Notes: generated by a model from the sequence alone, not told the origin. Counted from the first letter of the stretch, positions 1 through 10,107 are shown. The stretch: DNA of 64,000 nt from Rhizobium bangladeshense (GCF_001662075.1 NZ_LYPL01000021.1:1-64000); one strand, 5' to 3'. Numbers and translations are program-made.

Positions 1-102
1 CTGGTGCGCGCCAATCTCATGCACCGCCGCAGGATCGACCGCCTGCTGCAACCCACCGCCACTCCGCCACACCATCTCCACCAGATGAGCCTCCAATGGT
101 GA
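1..102 (+). CDS. Possible 3' end of an unidentified gene (partial)
   Basis: An open frame enters from the left edge and stops at a TGA at 100-102, giving 33 Arg/His-rich residues ending in MSLQW. Third codon positions are GC-rich (about 82%), as in neighbouring genes, and a palindromic repeat of the kind that sits in gene gaps begins about 20 bases later. The opposite strand is also open here with fairly GC-rich third positions, so strand and coding status are uncertain. No family was recognised. Confidence 0.25.
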   Translation: MVRANLMHRRRIDRLLQPTATPPHHLHQMSLQW

Positions 103-120
103 CGAATTTAAACCGGACAG

Positions 121-210
121 CAGTGGCCTTGAGCCGAGGATCCATGCCTGCTGCTGATGGAGACCGGCGTGGATCCTCGGGTCAAGCCCGAGGATGACGG
201 AGTGTGGGGC
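121..210. repeat. RIME-like palindromic intergenic repeat, copy 1
   Basis: Two palindromes lie about 30 bases apart: CTTGAGCCGAGGATCCA on the left and CCTCGGGTCAAGCCCGAGG on the right, followed by the ATGACGGAG tail shared by the other copies. The left palindrome lacks its outer arm, so this copy is truncated. It lies between a possible gene end and the 3' end of the metal-channel gene, the usual site for this family. The name RIME (Rhizobium-specific intergenic mosaic element) is assigned from remembered family features. Confidence 0.75.
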
Positions 211-283
211 AATCTCCGCGGCAAGCACCGTGACGTTTGATGAAATAGCGGCGGAACTGCCAAGGCCCGACGCACCTCTGACA

Positions 284-1279
284 TCAAAGAATGTTCACCC
301 GCCGCAGCAGCCACCAGGCGAATGCGATCGAGGCGATGATGATGATGAAGGCGTATTCCGTGCCGTAGTCGCCGACGGCGAAGGGCAGGTTGGCGGTGTT
401 CATGCCGAAAAAGCCGGTCACCAGCGTCGGCGGCAGCAGGAAGGCGGTCATGATCGACAGCAGATAGAGGTGGCGGTTGGTTTCGGAGGATTGTTTCGAA
501 TCGATTTCTTCGTGCAGCAGGCGCGCCCGGTCCTGCAGCGCATAGATATCGTGGTCGACCGTTTCCAGCCGGCTCGTCAGCCGCCGCGCCACGTCGTCGA
601 AGCCGAAGGGCATCTCGTCTTCATCGGCCGCCGCCGCCCGGCGCATCAGCGCCAACACCGTGCGCAGATGGCGATGCAGCCGCACCACGGTTCGCCGCAC
701 CGGCGCCAGCCGGCGGCGCTCGTCGCGCGGGGCGTTGTCGTAGACGATATCCTCGATCTGGTTCAGCTCTTCGGTGAGTTCGATGACGATGGCGATCAGC
801 GTGCGCTGAAACTCGATCACCAGCAGTTCGAAGAGATCGACCGGCCGCGCAAATTTGCCCGGATTCTTCTCGATCAGCCCGCGCGCCCGCTCGACGCTGC
901 GCAGCGGCTGCAGCCGCGTGGTGATGATGAAGCGGTCGGACATGGCGAAATGCAGCCAGCCGAGATTGTTGGTGTCCTGGGCGAAATCGCGCTGGCAATC
1001 GACGAGCGTGCCGTAGAGCATCTGCTCGTCGACAGTCAGCGCCGCATGCGTGTCATGCGTCGTCAGCGCCGATTTGGCGTCCTCGGTCAGCCCGTCGAGC
1101 GTCTCGAGCAAGGCCGGCACGCGGGCATCGACCAGGTTGAGATGCAGCCAGTAGAAACAGTTGTCGGCGGTCAGCTCCGCCACCGTCGCGCTGTTGTTCA
1201 GCCGTACCGCCGTCTTGTCATCCGGCGAGAAACGATAGGCCCAGACGAAACCGGGGATGTTGACGGGCAATGTATCCAT
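284..1279 (-). CDS. CorA/ZntB-family divalent metal transport protein
   Basis: This 331-residue protein belongs to the CorA superfamily, inner-membrane pentameric channels for Mg2+, Zn2+ or related cations. A long soluble, helix-rich N-terminal domain (about 1-265) is followed by two C-terminal membrane segments (about 271-291 and 309-326). Between them is the family signature GMN at 292-294, in the order GFFGMNTANLPF. The acidic loop typical of Mg2+-selective CorA proteins is not obvious, and the length and NLPF sequence fit the ZntB-like branch, so zinc is as likely a substrate as magnesium. The ATG at 1279 is preceded by an AAGGA ribosome site. The gene diverges from the acyl-CoA dehydrogenase. 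Family assignment is firm; the ion is inferred. Confidence 0.9.
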   Translation of the reverse strand: MDTLPVNIPGFVWAYRFSPDDKTAVRLNNSATVAELTADNCFYWLHLNLVDARVPALLETLDGLTEDAKSALTTHDTHAALTVDEQMLYGTLVDCQRDFAQDTNNLGWLHFAMSDRFIITTRLQPLRSVERARGLIEKNPGKFARPVDLFELLVIEFQRTLIAIVIELTEELNQIEDIVYDNAPRDERRRLAPVRRTVVRLHRHLRTVLALMRRAAAADEDEMPFGFDDVARRLTSRLETVDHDIYALQDRARLLHEEIDSKQSSETNRHLYLLSIMTAFLLPPTLVTGFFGMNTANLPFAVGDYGTEYAFIIIIASIAFAWWLLRRVNIL

Positions 1280-1403
1280 TGTTCGCCGGTCCTTTGCGAA
1301 GGCGATGTCATTCTAGAAATTCTCCATGACGTCCATTTGTGCAACTGTGCAAGAGCAAACCGCCATGTCGGGAAACTATCGCACGCAGGCCGGGAAATCG
1401 AAA

Positions 1404-1425
1404 TTGACGTTTACGTAAAAATCAA
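1404..1425. promoter_or_regulatory. Palindromic operator candidate upstream of the acyl-CoA dehydrogenase
   Basis: The core TTTACGTAAA is a perfect 10-base palindrome flanked symmetrically by TTGA and TCAA, giving a 22-base imperfect dyad. It lies 62 bases before the chosen start of the fatty-acyl catabolic genes. The pattern resembles sites described for MerR-type LiuR regulators of branched-chain amino-acid and acyl-CoA catabolism; that link rests on memory of the motif and is unproven here. Confidence 0.45.
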
Positions 1426-1487
1426 TTAGCCCTTGCCTCGGAAGGGCTTTGCGCGAGGTGCAGGCCGGTCCCCATGGAGGAGAAAGC

Positions 1488-3263
1488 ATGTATAAGGCGC
1501 CCGTCGAGGAAATCGCGTTCACGTTGAAGCATGTAGCGGATATGGGGGAGGCGCTGTCGAACGGTCTTTTCGGCGATCTCGGCGAAGATCTGGTCGACGC
1601 CATCCTCTCCGAGGCGGGACGTTTTGCCACCGAGGAGGTGGCGCCGCTCGCCGACATCGGCGACCGCCAGGGCGCCCGCCTCATCGATGGCGAAGTCAGG
1701 TTGCCGGATGGCTGGCGCGATCTCTACCGCAACTGGATCGCCGGCGGCTGGAACGGCCTGACGGCGCCCGAAGCCTTCGGCGGTCAGGCCCTGCCCGACA
1801 TGCTGAACGTCGCGGCGTTGGAAATGTGGAATTCCGGCTCCATGGCCTTTGCGCTCGCCCCGACGCTGACGATGGGCGCCATCGAGGCGGTCAGCGCCCA
1901 TGGCAGTGCTGCGCTGAAAGACAAATATCTGGCAAAGATGGTGTCCGGCGAATGGACCGGCACGATGAACCTGACGGAGCCGCATGCCGGCTCCGATCTC
2001 GGCGTGCTGAAGGCCCGCGCCGAGCGGCGCGTCGACGGCAGCTATCGCATCTTTGGCCAGAAGATCTTCATCACCTGGGGCGAGCACGACGCGGCCGACA
2101 ATATCATCCACCTGGTGCTGGCCCGGCTGCCGGATGCGCCGGCCGGCACACGCGGCATCTCGCTCTTTCTCGTGCCGAAATTCCTGGTGAACGACGACGG
2201 TTCGCTTGGTGCCCGCAACGATCTCTTCTGCCATTCGCTGGAGCACAAGCTCGGCATCCACGGTTCGCCGACCTGCACGATGATCTATGGCGACGGCCGG
2301 TTCGGCGGCGAGAAGGGCGCGATCGGCTGGCTGGTTGGCGAGGAGAACAAGGGCCTCGCCTGCATGTTCACGATGATGAACAATGCGCGTCTCGCCGTCG
2401 GCATGCAGGGCGTGGCGATCTCGGAGGCCGCCACCCAGAAGGCGCTCGCCTATGCCAGGGAACGCACGCAGGGCAGGGCGCCGGGTTCGACCGGCGCCGG
2501 CATGAGCCCGATCGTCGAACATCCCGACGTTGCCCGTATGCTTCTCACCATGAAGGCGCTGACCCAAGGTTCGCGCGCCATCTCCTATGCCTGCGCCCAT
2601 GCGCTTGACATGTCGCGCCGGGCAGGCGATAGCCGCCACTGGCAGGAGCGCGCCGCGCTTTTGACGCCGATCGCCAAGTCGTTTTCAACCGATGCCGGCG
2701 TTGAGGTCGCCTCGCTCGGCATTCAGGTGCATGGCGGCATGGGCTTCATCGAGGAGACGGGGGCGGCGCGTTATCTGCGTGATGCCCGCATCGCCCCGAT
2801 CTATGAGGGCACTAACGGCATCCAGGCGATCGACCTCGTCACCCGCAAGCTGCCGCTTTCCGGCGGCGATCAGGTCATGGGATTCGTCGCCGAATTGAAG
2901 GCGATCGCCGAGGCTGTCGGCCGCTCCAATCTCGACGGTTTCGGCGAGACTGCCGCCAGACTCGCCGCCGCGATTTCAGATCTCGAAGAGACGACCGCCT
3001 GGCTTCTGGCAGCACTTGCCGATGGGAGGGCTGGCGAGGCGCTGGCCGGCGCCACTCCCTATCAGCGCCTGTTCGGCCTCGTGCTCACCGGCTGTTATCT
3101 CGCCAAGGGTGCTCTGGCCGAAAGCGGCGACGGCAAAGGCGAGGGCCGCATCGCGCTCTGCCGCTTCGCCGCCGAAAACCTGCTTGCCGAGACCGCGGCC
3201 TTGCGCGATCGGGTCGTCAACGGCGCGGCAAGCCTCGCCGCCGCCCGCATCCTGCTTGCCTGA
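1488..3263 (+). CDS. Acyl-CoA dehydrogenase (large, AcdA/DmdC-like)
   Basis: This 591-residue flavoprotein would catalyse FAD-dependent alpha,beta-dehydrogenation of an acyl-CoA. It is about 200 residues longer than standard 380-residue enzymes, which places it in the long branch containing DmdC (methylmercaptopropionyl-CoA dehydrogenase) and related enzymes with an extra C-terminal domain. Visible features include the substrate/FAD loop GTMNLTEPHAGSDLG near 160-175 and the C-terminal motif IYEGTNGIQ, in which Glu440 is the likely catalytic base. The ATG at 1488 has GGAGGAG just upstream; a longer in-frame reading from a TTG at 1449 lacks such a site. An enoyl-CoA hydratase follows after 28 bases, so the pair probably forms a beta-oxidation unit. 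The physiological acyl chain cannot be read from sequence. Confidence 0.92.
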   Translation: MYKAPVEEIAFTLKHVADMGEALSNGLFGDLGEDLVDAILSEAGRFATEEVAPLADIGDRQGARLIDGEVRLPDGWRDLYRNWIAGGWNGLTAPEAFGGQALPDMLNVAALEMWNSGSMAFALAPTLTMGAIEAVSAHGSAALKDKYLAKMVSGEWTGTMNLTEPHAGSDLGVLKARAERRVDGSYRIFGQKIFITWGEHDAADNIIHLVLARLPDAPAGTRGISLFLVPKFLVNDDGSLGARNDLFCHSLEHKLGIHGSPTCTMIYGDGRFGGEKGAIGWLVGEENKGLACMFTMMNNARLAVGMQGVAISEAATQKALAYARERTQGRAPGSTGAGMSPIVEHPDVARMLLTMKALTQGSRAISYACAHALDMSRRAGDSRHWQERAALLTPIAKSFSTDAGVEVASLGIQVHGGMGFIEETGAARYLRDARIAPIYEGTNGIQAIDLVTRKLPLSGGDQVMGFVAELKAIAEAVGRSNLDGFGETAARLAAAISDLEETTAWLLAALADGRAGEALAGATPYQRLFGLVLTGCYLAKGALAESGDGKGEGRIALCRFAAENLLAETAALRDRVVNGAASLAAARILLA

Positions 3264-3291
3264 CAGGCCCCATGAGTTCTGAGGAGATCCT

Positions 3292-4044
3292 ATGACCGAC
3301 CACATCATCGTCGAGCAGCCTTCCGCTCATCCCGGCGTTCAGCTCATTCGCTTCAACCGGCCGAAAAAGAAGAACGCTTTCACACGGGCGATGTATCGCA
3401 CCATGACCGATGCGCTCACCGCCGCCAATGCGGACGCGAATATCAGAGTGACGGTCTTTCTCGGCACCGAAGGCAGCTTCTCGGCCGGCAACGACATCGG
3501 CGATTTTCTTGCCACTGCCATGGGCGGCAGCATGGGAGACGAGCTGATCGATTTCCTCTACGCGCTCGCCAGATCCGAAAAGCCGCTGGTGTCAGGGGTC
3601 GACGGCCTGGCGATCGGCATCGGCACCACCCTCAACCTGCATTGCGACCTGACGATCGCCTCCGACCGCAGCCAGTTCCGCACGCCTTTCGTTGACCTGG
3701 CTTTGGTGCCGGAAGCGGCTTCCAGCCTGATCGCGCCGCGCGTGATGGGCCACCAGCGCGCATTTGCCATGCTGGCCGCCGGCGAGGCCCTCAGCGCCGA
3801 GGAAGCCCGCGAGGCCGGCCTCATCTGGAAGGTAACGACGCCGGACGAGGTGGAGAATGCCGCACTTGCCGCGGCTGCGAAACTCGCCGCCAAGCCACCG
3901 GAAGCCTTGAAGATCGCCCGCGATCTCATTTGCGGCTCCCGGGAAGAGGTCATCGCCCGCATCGATGTCGAGGCCCGTCATTTCGCCGCGCGGCTGAAAA
4001 GCGCCGAGGCCCGGGCGGCCTTCGAAGCTTTCATGCGCCGCTGA
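3292..4044 (+). CDS. Enoyl-CoA hydratase/isomerase family protein
   Basis: A 250-residue crotonase-fold enzyme, the usual length for the family, which hydrates or isomerises enoyl-CoA thioesters. The N-terminal NRPKKKNAFT and the oxyanion-hole segment FSAGNDIGDF (about 63-72) are characteristic, as is the GLAIGIGTTLNLHCDL region around residue 105. The Glu pair of true enoyl-CoA hydratases is not both obvious (PEAASSL is present at the second position), so isomerase activity or another crotonase reaction is possible. It starts 28 bases after the acyl-CoA dehydrogenase with a GAGGAG ribosome site, consistent with co-transcription and consecutive steps of acyl-CoA degradation. Confidence 0.9.
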   Translation: MTDHIIVEQPSAHPGVQLIRFNRPKKKNAFTRAMYRTMTDALTAANADANIRVTVFLGTEGSFSAGNDIGDFLATAMGGSMGDELIDFLYALARSEKPLVSGVDGLAIGIGTTLNLHCDLTIASDRSQFRTPFVDLALVPEAASSLIAPRVMGHQRAFAMLAAGEALSAEEAREAGLIWKVTTPDEVENAALAAAAKLAAKPPEALKIARDLICGSREEVIARIDVEARHFAARLKSAEARAAFEAFMRR

Positions 4045-4073
4045 ACGGCGCCCCGGGAGCAAACGGACATCGA

Positions 4074-5078
4074 TTAGACCATCGGCACATTGAACACTTC
4101 ACCGGCTCTGAGCGGCCGGAACCGGTCCGAGGCAATATCATGCTCGCGTATCGCCTCTTGCAACGCTCTTACCGGCGCATCGACCGCTTCATTCGTCAGT
4201 TGGAACGTGGCGAAGTGATGCCCGGCCACATAGGCCGCATTCGCGAGCTTCATCCCCATAACCGCTTCCTCAGGATTCTGGTGCTGCCCTTTCATGAACC
4301 ATCGCGGCTCATAGGCGCCGAAGGGTAAAATCGCCAGGCGAAAGCCGCCGTGTTTCCGTTGCGCCGCTTTGTAATTGATGCCGCGGTGAAAGCCCGTATC
4401 GCCGACGTGATAGATCTTGCCGGCTGGTGTCGACAAGACGAACGAGGCCCAGAGCGCCATCCGGCGATCGGCGCCGCCGCGGGCGGACCAATGATGGGCA
4501 GGCTCCGCATCGATGCTTATTCCGGCGTGAGAGATGCGCTCGCCCCAATCCATCGATATCGTCTGCAGATCGGGTACGGCGCGGCGGATGATCGTGTCGT
4601 TGCCGAGCGGCGTCACGACACGCGGCCGATGCTTCGCATGCAAGCGTTTGAGCGTCGCGATATCGAGATGATCATAATGATTGTGCGATACCAGCACGAG
4701 ATCGATCGGCGGCAAATCATCGAACGCGATGCCCGGTTCGACGACGCGTCTGGGTCCGGCAAAAGTGAAGGGGCTGGCCCGCTCCGACCACACCGGGTCA
4801 GTGAGAATATTGAGACCGGCGACCTGCACCAGCATGGTTGCATGCCCAACCATGGTCACCCGCAGGCCTTCGCCGTCTACGCTTGGATCCGGTTTTGCCG
4901 CCGCAAATGGGCTTGGGACCGACCGCGGCCACCGTTCACGGCCGCCGCCGAATTGCCACCGCAAGAGTTCGCGGAAACCCAGCGGCTCGATACCTTCGGG
5001 ATTGAAGAAGTACGTGCCGTCGAAATGATCGGACACCGGGCCCGCATAGTAAGGATTGCGTCTTTTGGTCTTGCGCAT
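4074..5078 (-). CDS. Metallo-beta-lactamase-fold hydrolase (NAPE-PLD/UlaG-like)
   Basis: A 334-residue protein with the beta-lactamase fold. The metal motif HNHYDHLD lies at 132-139, preceded by VGHATMLVQ and LTDPVW, and followed by GDTGF and a late HHFATF histidine. This arrangement matches the branch of N-acyl-phosphatidylethanolamine phospholipase D and UlaG-type lactonases rather than beta-lactamases. The frame stays open for 163 codons upstream, but the ATG at 5078 (MRKTKRRNPYY) begins the recognisable protein; the upstream part of the frame is a dehydrogenase relic in another role. It converges on the enoyl-CoA hydratase gene. Substrate unknown. Confidence 0.85.
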   Translation of the reverse strand: MRKTKRRNPYYAGPVSDHFDGTYFFNPEGIEPLGFRELLRWQFGGGRERWPRSVPSPFAAAKPDPSVDGEGLRVTMVGHATMLVQVAGLNILTDPVWSERASPFTFAGPRRVVEPGIAFDDLPPIDLVLVSHNHYDHLDIATLKRLHAKHRPRVVTPLGNDTIIRRAVPDLQTISMDWGERISHAGISIDAEPAHHWSARGGADRRMALWASFVLSTPAGKIYHVGDTGFHRGINYKAAQRKHGGFRLAILPFGAYEPRWFMKGQHQNPEEAVMGMKLANAAYVAGHHFATFQLTNEAVDAPVRALQEAIREHDIASDRFRPLRAGEVFNVPMV

Positions 5079-5160
5079 TCGGAATCGGTTTCCCTGGTCG
5101 AGGATAGGATGACCATAAGCCTGTCGGCTTGAAATCTGAATCCTATCCTCGATTAACGCG

Positions 5161-5363
5161 TCAGGCTGAGACCGGAAACTCATTGACCTTACGCAGGAGG
5201 CTGTCGACCAGCCGCTCCGGCAGGTAGCGGCGAAGCGAGCGGACCTGAGTTTGCGGCTGGTCCCGAACACGCGGTAGCCGGCCCTCACCAGCGACCCCGC
5301 CGTTGCAAGGCCGATGCCTGAGGATGCACCGGTGACCAGTGTCGCGATTTTCTGCCTGTGCTG
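5161..5363 (-). pseudogene. Internally deleted short-chain dehydrogenase remnant
   Basis: Reading leftwards, the segment starts with a textbook Rossmann N-terminus (TLVTGASSGIG followed by GYRVFGTSRK, about 5350-5245). It then changes frame and passes directly into a typical dehydrogenase C-terminus, RYLPERLVDSLLRKVNEF, ending at the stop at 5161. The roughly 170-200 residues between, including the YxxxK active site, are missing, and the two pieces are in different frames. This is the footprint of a large internal deletion plus a frameshift in a roughly 270-residue gene. It cannot encode an active oxidoreductase. Confidence 0.7.
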
Positions 5364-5588
5364 ATGATGATCGGGGCTTGGGCGCACCGCCATTGCGATG
5401 GCGAACTCGCCCGCTATATCGACGTCGAGGCACGAGCCGGTCGCAAGCGATGCCGTGACCGGCGCAAAGCTCGGAACGCGACCAATGCGCATGAGTTTGC
5501 AGCGGGAAAGCGAGCCGGGCGACCGATAAGGCGGTTTTAACGCTGTGGATATCGCGATCGCATTCACCGCGAAGCGTGAGGCAGCCGC

Positions 5589-6835
5589 CTATTTCTCCAG
5601 CGTCGCCACCACCTCGACATGCGAGCTCCAGAGGAACTGGTCGATCGGCGTCACTCTGGTGATGCGGTAGCCGCCCTCGACGAGAATCTGAAGGTCGCGG
5701 GCCAGCGTCAGCGGATTGCAGCTGACGGCTGCGATCTTCTTCACGCCTGAGCGGGCAAGCTCCTTGCACTGAAACTCCGCGCCGGCGCGTGGCGGGTCGA
5801 AGACGACCATGTCAAAGGGCTTGAACTCCTGCGTCATCAACGGTCGGCGGAAGAGATCGCGTTTTTCGACGCTCACCGGCTTCAGCCCTTGTGTTTTGCG
5901 GGCGGCCTGGTCGAGGGCGGCGAGCGCCGTTGCCTCGGCCTCGACCGCATGCACGCGGCCGATCCGCGCTAGCCGCAGCGTAAACGTGCCGGCGCCGGCG
6001 AAGAGATCGGCGATCCGCTTGGCCTTGCCGGCATGGGCAAGCACCAGCTCCGCCATCGCCTCTTCTGCCGGCTTGGTTGCCTGGGCAAAGCCGCCGGGCG
6101 GCGGCGAAACCTCGACGCCGCCGAAATCGATAAGCGGCTTGGTCGGCTCGACGAGGATTTCGCCGTTCACGGTCACACGGGCGATGCCGCGCAGGCCGAG
6201 CACCGTCTCGATCGCCTTGCGCCGCTGCGGGTCGGGGAGTTTCTTGATGTCGTCGGCTGCTATATCGAGGCCGGAAAGCGTCTCGAGCACCGCGACCCGG
6301 AAGGGTTCGGCGCTGGTCGCGAGCGAGGCGGCAATCGCCTTGATCGCCGGCAGCCGGGCGACGATCCCTGCCGACGAGATCGGACATTCCTCGATGGCGA
6401 CGATATGATGGCTTTCGGCCTGGTTGAAGCCGATCAACATATCCTTCTCGGTCTTGCGCGCCGCAAACACCACGCGCCGGCGCTCGCCCGGCCGAGCCGG
6501 AACGATCTCGCCGACCTCAGGCGTCAGCCCCTTGGATTTGAGTGCATCGACCACCAGCTGCCGCTTGAAAGCGCGGTAGGGGGCATCCGCCAGATGCTGC
6601 AGCGTGCAGCCGCCGCAGGTGCCGTTGACGCCGTCGGGACCGAAATGCCGGCAAGGCGGCTCCTGCCGGTCGGGCGAGGGCGTCGTGATCGACATGATCG
6701 TGCCCTGGCTTTTGACGCGGGCGATCGCCACCGTTTCCCCGGGTAGGGAAAAGGGCACATAGATCGGGCCGGCGGCGCTGCCGGCAATGCCGTCGCCCTG
6801 GGCGCCGAGCTTCTCGATGGTGACGGTTTCGGTGC

Positions 6836-6839
<4 letters not shown>
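5589..6839 (-). CDS. Class I SAM-dependent RNA (uracil-5) methyltransferase, RumA/TrmA family
   Basis: This 416-residue enzyme is predicted to methylate C5 of uridine in rRNA or tRNA. An N-terminal TRAM-like region is followed by cysteines C63, C75 and C78 (CGGC) plus a later ECP cysteine, the expected ligands of the RumA [4Fe-4S] cluster. The methyltransferase domain has DLFAGAGTFTLRLA (SAM motif), FDPPRAGA and the catalytic SCNP with Cys374. It starts with GTG, overlapping the stop of tlyA (GTGA arrangement), so the two RNA methyltransferases are translationally coupled. The exact target (RlmC, RlmD or TrmA type) cannot be settled by eye. Confidence 0.93.
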
Positions 6840-7582
<743 letters not shown>

Positions 7583-7899
7583 CGGCTGTGAATGACCGGC
7601 AAAGCCGCCGGTTGCAAGCATTTTGTTCCGAAGGCCGTTATTGTCCTGCAAAACTGTCCGGCCGCCCGAAACGCGATAATCCTTCTCGCTGACAGTTCTT
7701 GTGGTGCGCGGTTTAAACAAATTTAAAGCCTGCCCGCATAGGTTCGTCTCGATTGCAGCGGTCGCCCGAACCGCTTGGCGCCATGATGGCGCAGGGCGTC
7801 TCTCCGCCGATCATGTTCCCGATTCAAATCCCTCAAGGTTGCGCATTCTGGCGCGACCTGTCTCTCGCCGCGTCGATTGTCGCCAGGAGAAATTCACCG

Positions 7900-9843
7900 A
7901 TGTCTGCTAAAAACATATCCTTGAACGGGAAGCTTGCGGCCACGTTCGCAGCCCTCATCCTCATCTTCATGTCCGTCTCGGCCTTCGTCTATTCCAAGGC
8001 GACAGCGTCGGCGGCCGCTTCCGCCGAGCAGGAAAAATCGGAGCTGCTCGTCAATCAGATCGACGATGCATTGCAGGCAATGCTCGAGCAGGCGGTCAAC
8101 CTGCGCGGCTTCATTCTCTTCCGCAGCGACAGCACCTATGGCGACGTCTTCGCCAATCGCGAGCGCATGCTGAAGGCGATCGCCGCCGCCAAGCAGACGG
8201 CCGCCGGCGAGCCGCAGCTGGTCGAGATGATCGACGGCATGCAGAAGGCCGCCGACCTCTATTTCCATGAGCTTGCCGAGCCGCAGACCAAGGCGCGCAA
8301 GGAGACCGATATGCCGATCGAAGAGGTCGTCAAGATCGGCGTCAACGCCACCAAGGGTCAGCTCGACGGTTTCCGCCAGGCCTCCGCCAAGATCAAGGCC
8401 ACCGCCCGCGAAAAGTCGAATGCGCTCGCCGCCATCCGCGCCGATGCCAATAGCGAACTGACGATGACGCTGATTGCCGGCGGCATCGTCGCCTCGCTTG
8501 CCGCCGCCGTACTCGCCTGGTTGATGTCGCGCACCATCGTTCGCCCGGTCGTCGGCATGACCGCGGCCATGGATCGCCTTGCTGGCGGTCAGAACGATAT
8601 CGAGGTGCCGGCTGTCGAGCGCGGCGACGAAATCGGCCGCATGGCCCAGTCCGTCCTGGTCTTCAAGCAGGCGGCGATCGAGAAGCTGCGCCTTGCCGGC
8701 GAGACCGATCGCATGCGCGGTGACGCCGAGCGCCAGCGCCAGGCAAGCGACGAGCAGAAAGCCCGCGAGGAAGGCGAGCTGCGCTATGCCGTCGACGCTT
8801 TGGCCGGCGGCCTTGCCGGCCTTGCCGTCGGCGATGTCGCCGCCCGCATCCAGACGCCGTTCGCGCCGCAATATGACAGCCTGCGCAACGACTTCAACAA
8901 TGCCGTCGAAAAGCTGCAGGCGGCACTCCAGTCGGTCGGCCGCAACGCTTCGGCGATCAATGCCGGCGCCGGCGAGATCCGCTCGGCCGCCGACGATCTT
9001 GCCCACCGCACCGAGCAGCAGGCCGCCGCCGTCGAACAGACTGCAGCGGCGCTCGAAGAGGTGACGACGACGGTGCGCGACAGCGCCAAACGCGCCGAGG
9101 ATGTCGGCAATCTCGTCGAGCGCACCCGCCTCGGCGCCGAAAAGTCCGGCGACGTCGTCCGCAGGGCGGTCTCGGCCATGCAGCAGATCGAAAAATCCTC
9201 GGGCGAAATCTCCAACATCATCGGCGTTATCGACGACATCGCCTTCCAGACCAACCTCTTGGCGCTGAACGCCGGCGTCGAGGCGGCGCGTGCCGGTGAG
9301 GCCGGCAAGGGTTTTGCGGTGGTGGCGCAGGAAGTGCGCGAGCTCGCCCAGCGCTCGGCCAAGGCGGCCAAGGAGATCAAGGACCTGATCACCACATCAG
9401 GCACGCATGTCCAGACCGGCGTGTCGCTGGTCGGCGAAACCGGCAAGGCGCTCGAGGCCATCGTCGCCGAGGTGCAGGAGATCAACCGCAACGTCAATGC
9501 GATCGTCACCGCCACGCGCGAACAGTCGATCGGCCTGCAGGAGATCAACACCGCCGTCAACAACATGGATCAGGGCACGCAGCAGAATGCGGCCATGGTC
9601 GAAGAACAGACCGCGGCGAGCCATGCGCTCGCCAGCGAGGCAAGCGCCCTGGATGAACTGCTGCGCCAGTTCAAGCTTGGCACCCAGCTTGCCGCTCCGG
9701 CCCAGAAGACCGCCGCCGCAACGCCGGCCTCCCGCCCTGTCGCCTCTCCGGCCCGCGCACTTGCCGGCAAGGTCACCGCGGCCTTCGGCGGAAGACAGGC
9801 CACGGCCGCAGCTACGGTGCAGGAGGACTGGACGGAATTCTGA
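7900..9843 (+). CDS. Methyl-accepting chemotaxis protein
   Basis: A 647-residue inner-membrane chemoreceptor. A first membrane helix (about 12-32) is followed by a helical, four-helix-bundle-like periplasmic sensor (about 35-185), a second helix (about 187-210), and a HAMP region starting SRTIVRPV. A long coiled coil leads to the signalling hairpin, whose tip reads IIGVIDDIAFQTNLLALNAG. The C-terminus ends in DWTEF, resembling the NWETF-type pentapeptide that tethers CheR and CheB. The ATG at 7900 is preceded by AGGAGA; an earlier in-frame ATG would add 49 unrelated residues. Its ligand is unknown. A terminator hairpin follows directly. The gene sits on the plus strand between minus-strand dxs and tlyA, suggesting insertion into an older cluster. 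Confidence 0.95.
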   Translation: MSAKNISLNGKLAATFAALILIFMSVSAFVYSKATASAAASAEQEKSELLVNQIDDALQAMLEQAVNLRGFILFRSDSTYGDVFANRERMLKAIAAAKQTAAGEPQLVEMIDGMQKAADLYFHELAEPQTKARKETDMPIEEVVKIGVNATKGQLDGFRQASAKIKATAREKSNALAAIRADANSELTMTLIAGGIVASLAAAVLAWLMSRTIVRPVVGMTAAMDRLAGGQNDIEVPAVERGDEIGRMAQSVLVFKQAAIEKLRLAGETDRMRGDAERQRQASDEQKAREEGELRYAVDALAGGLAGLAVGDVAARIQTPFAPQYDSLRNDFNNAVEKLQAALQSVGRNASAINAGAGEIRSAADDLAHRTEQQAAAVEQTAAALEEVTTTVRDSAKRAEDVGNLVERTRLGAEKSGDVVRRAVSAMQQIEKSSGEISNIIGVIDDIAFQTNLLALNAGVEAARAGEAGKGFAVVAQEVRELAQRSAKAAKEIKDLITTSGTHVQTGVSLVGETGKALEAIVAEVQEINRNVNAIVTATREQSIGLQEINTAVNNMDQGTQQNAAMVEEQTAASHALASEASALDELLRQFKLGTQLAAPAQKTAAATPASRPVASPARALAGKVTAAFGGRQATAAATVQEDWTEF

Positions 9844-9872
9844 CAGCGCTCAGGATGGGACGTTAATGAAGA

Positions 9873-9904
9873 GGGCGGTGCAGGAATGCGCCGCCCTTTT
9901 TAGA
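9873..9904 (+). terminator. Rho-independent terminator of the chemoreceptor gene
   Basis: The stem GGGCGG / CCGCCC encloses a short loop that contains TGCAGGAATGCG, itself partly self-complementary, and is followed by five T residues. It begins 30 bases after the chemoreceptor stop codon. Confidence 0.8.
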
Positions 9905-9958
9905 TGGGGCCTGCCATGATTGGAGAAAAACGCAAAGCTACCAGTTATTTGGATGGTG

Positions 9959-10107
9959 GGTTTGGCTGCGGGATCTCCTCACTCTCCGTCATCCTCGGCC
10001 TTGAGCCGAGGATCCATACCCGCTGATGGTGTGCATGCGGTGTGGATGCTCGGCTCAAGGCCGAGCATGATGGAGGATGGGGGTGGCTGCTGGAGCAAGT
10101 ACAGCGA
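9959..10107. repeat. RIME-like repeat copy 2 within a duplicated module of about 150 bp (first copy)
   Basis: The palindromic element itself spans about 9984-10080, with arms ATCCTCGGCC / TTGAGCCGAGGAT and GCTCGGCTCAAGGCCGAGC. The flanks (GTTTGGCTGCGG before, GTGGCTGCTGGAGCAA...TACAGCGATG after) recur around the copy near 10254-10402, so a module of about 150 bp is present twice as direct repeats about 295 bp apart. Confidence 0.85.

Noticed and set aside
194..1429. A long plus-strand open frame over the metal-channel gene
   Set aside because: It is antisense to a well-supported CorA/ZntB protein and has Arg/His/Gln-rich composition typical of shadow frames in high-GC DNA.
5364..5588. Additional gene upstream of the SDR remnant
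   Set aside because: Frames here are open on both strands but have no recognisable domain, ribosome site or consistent codon use.
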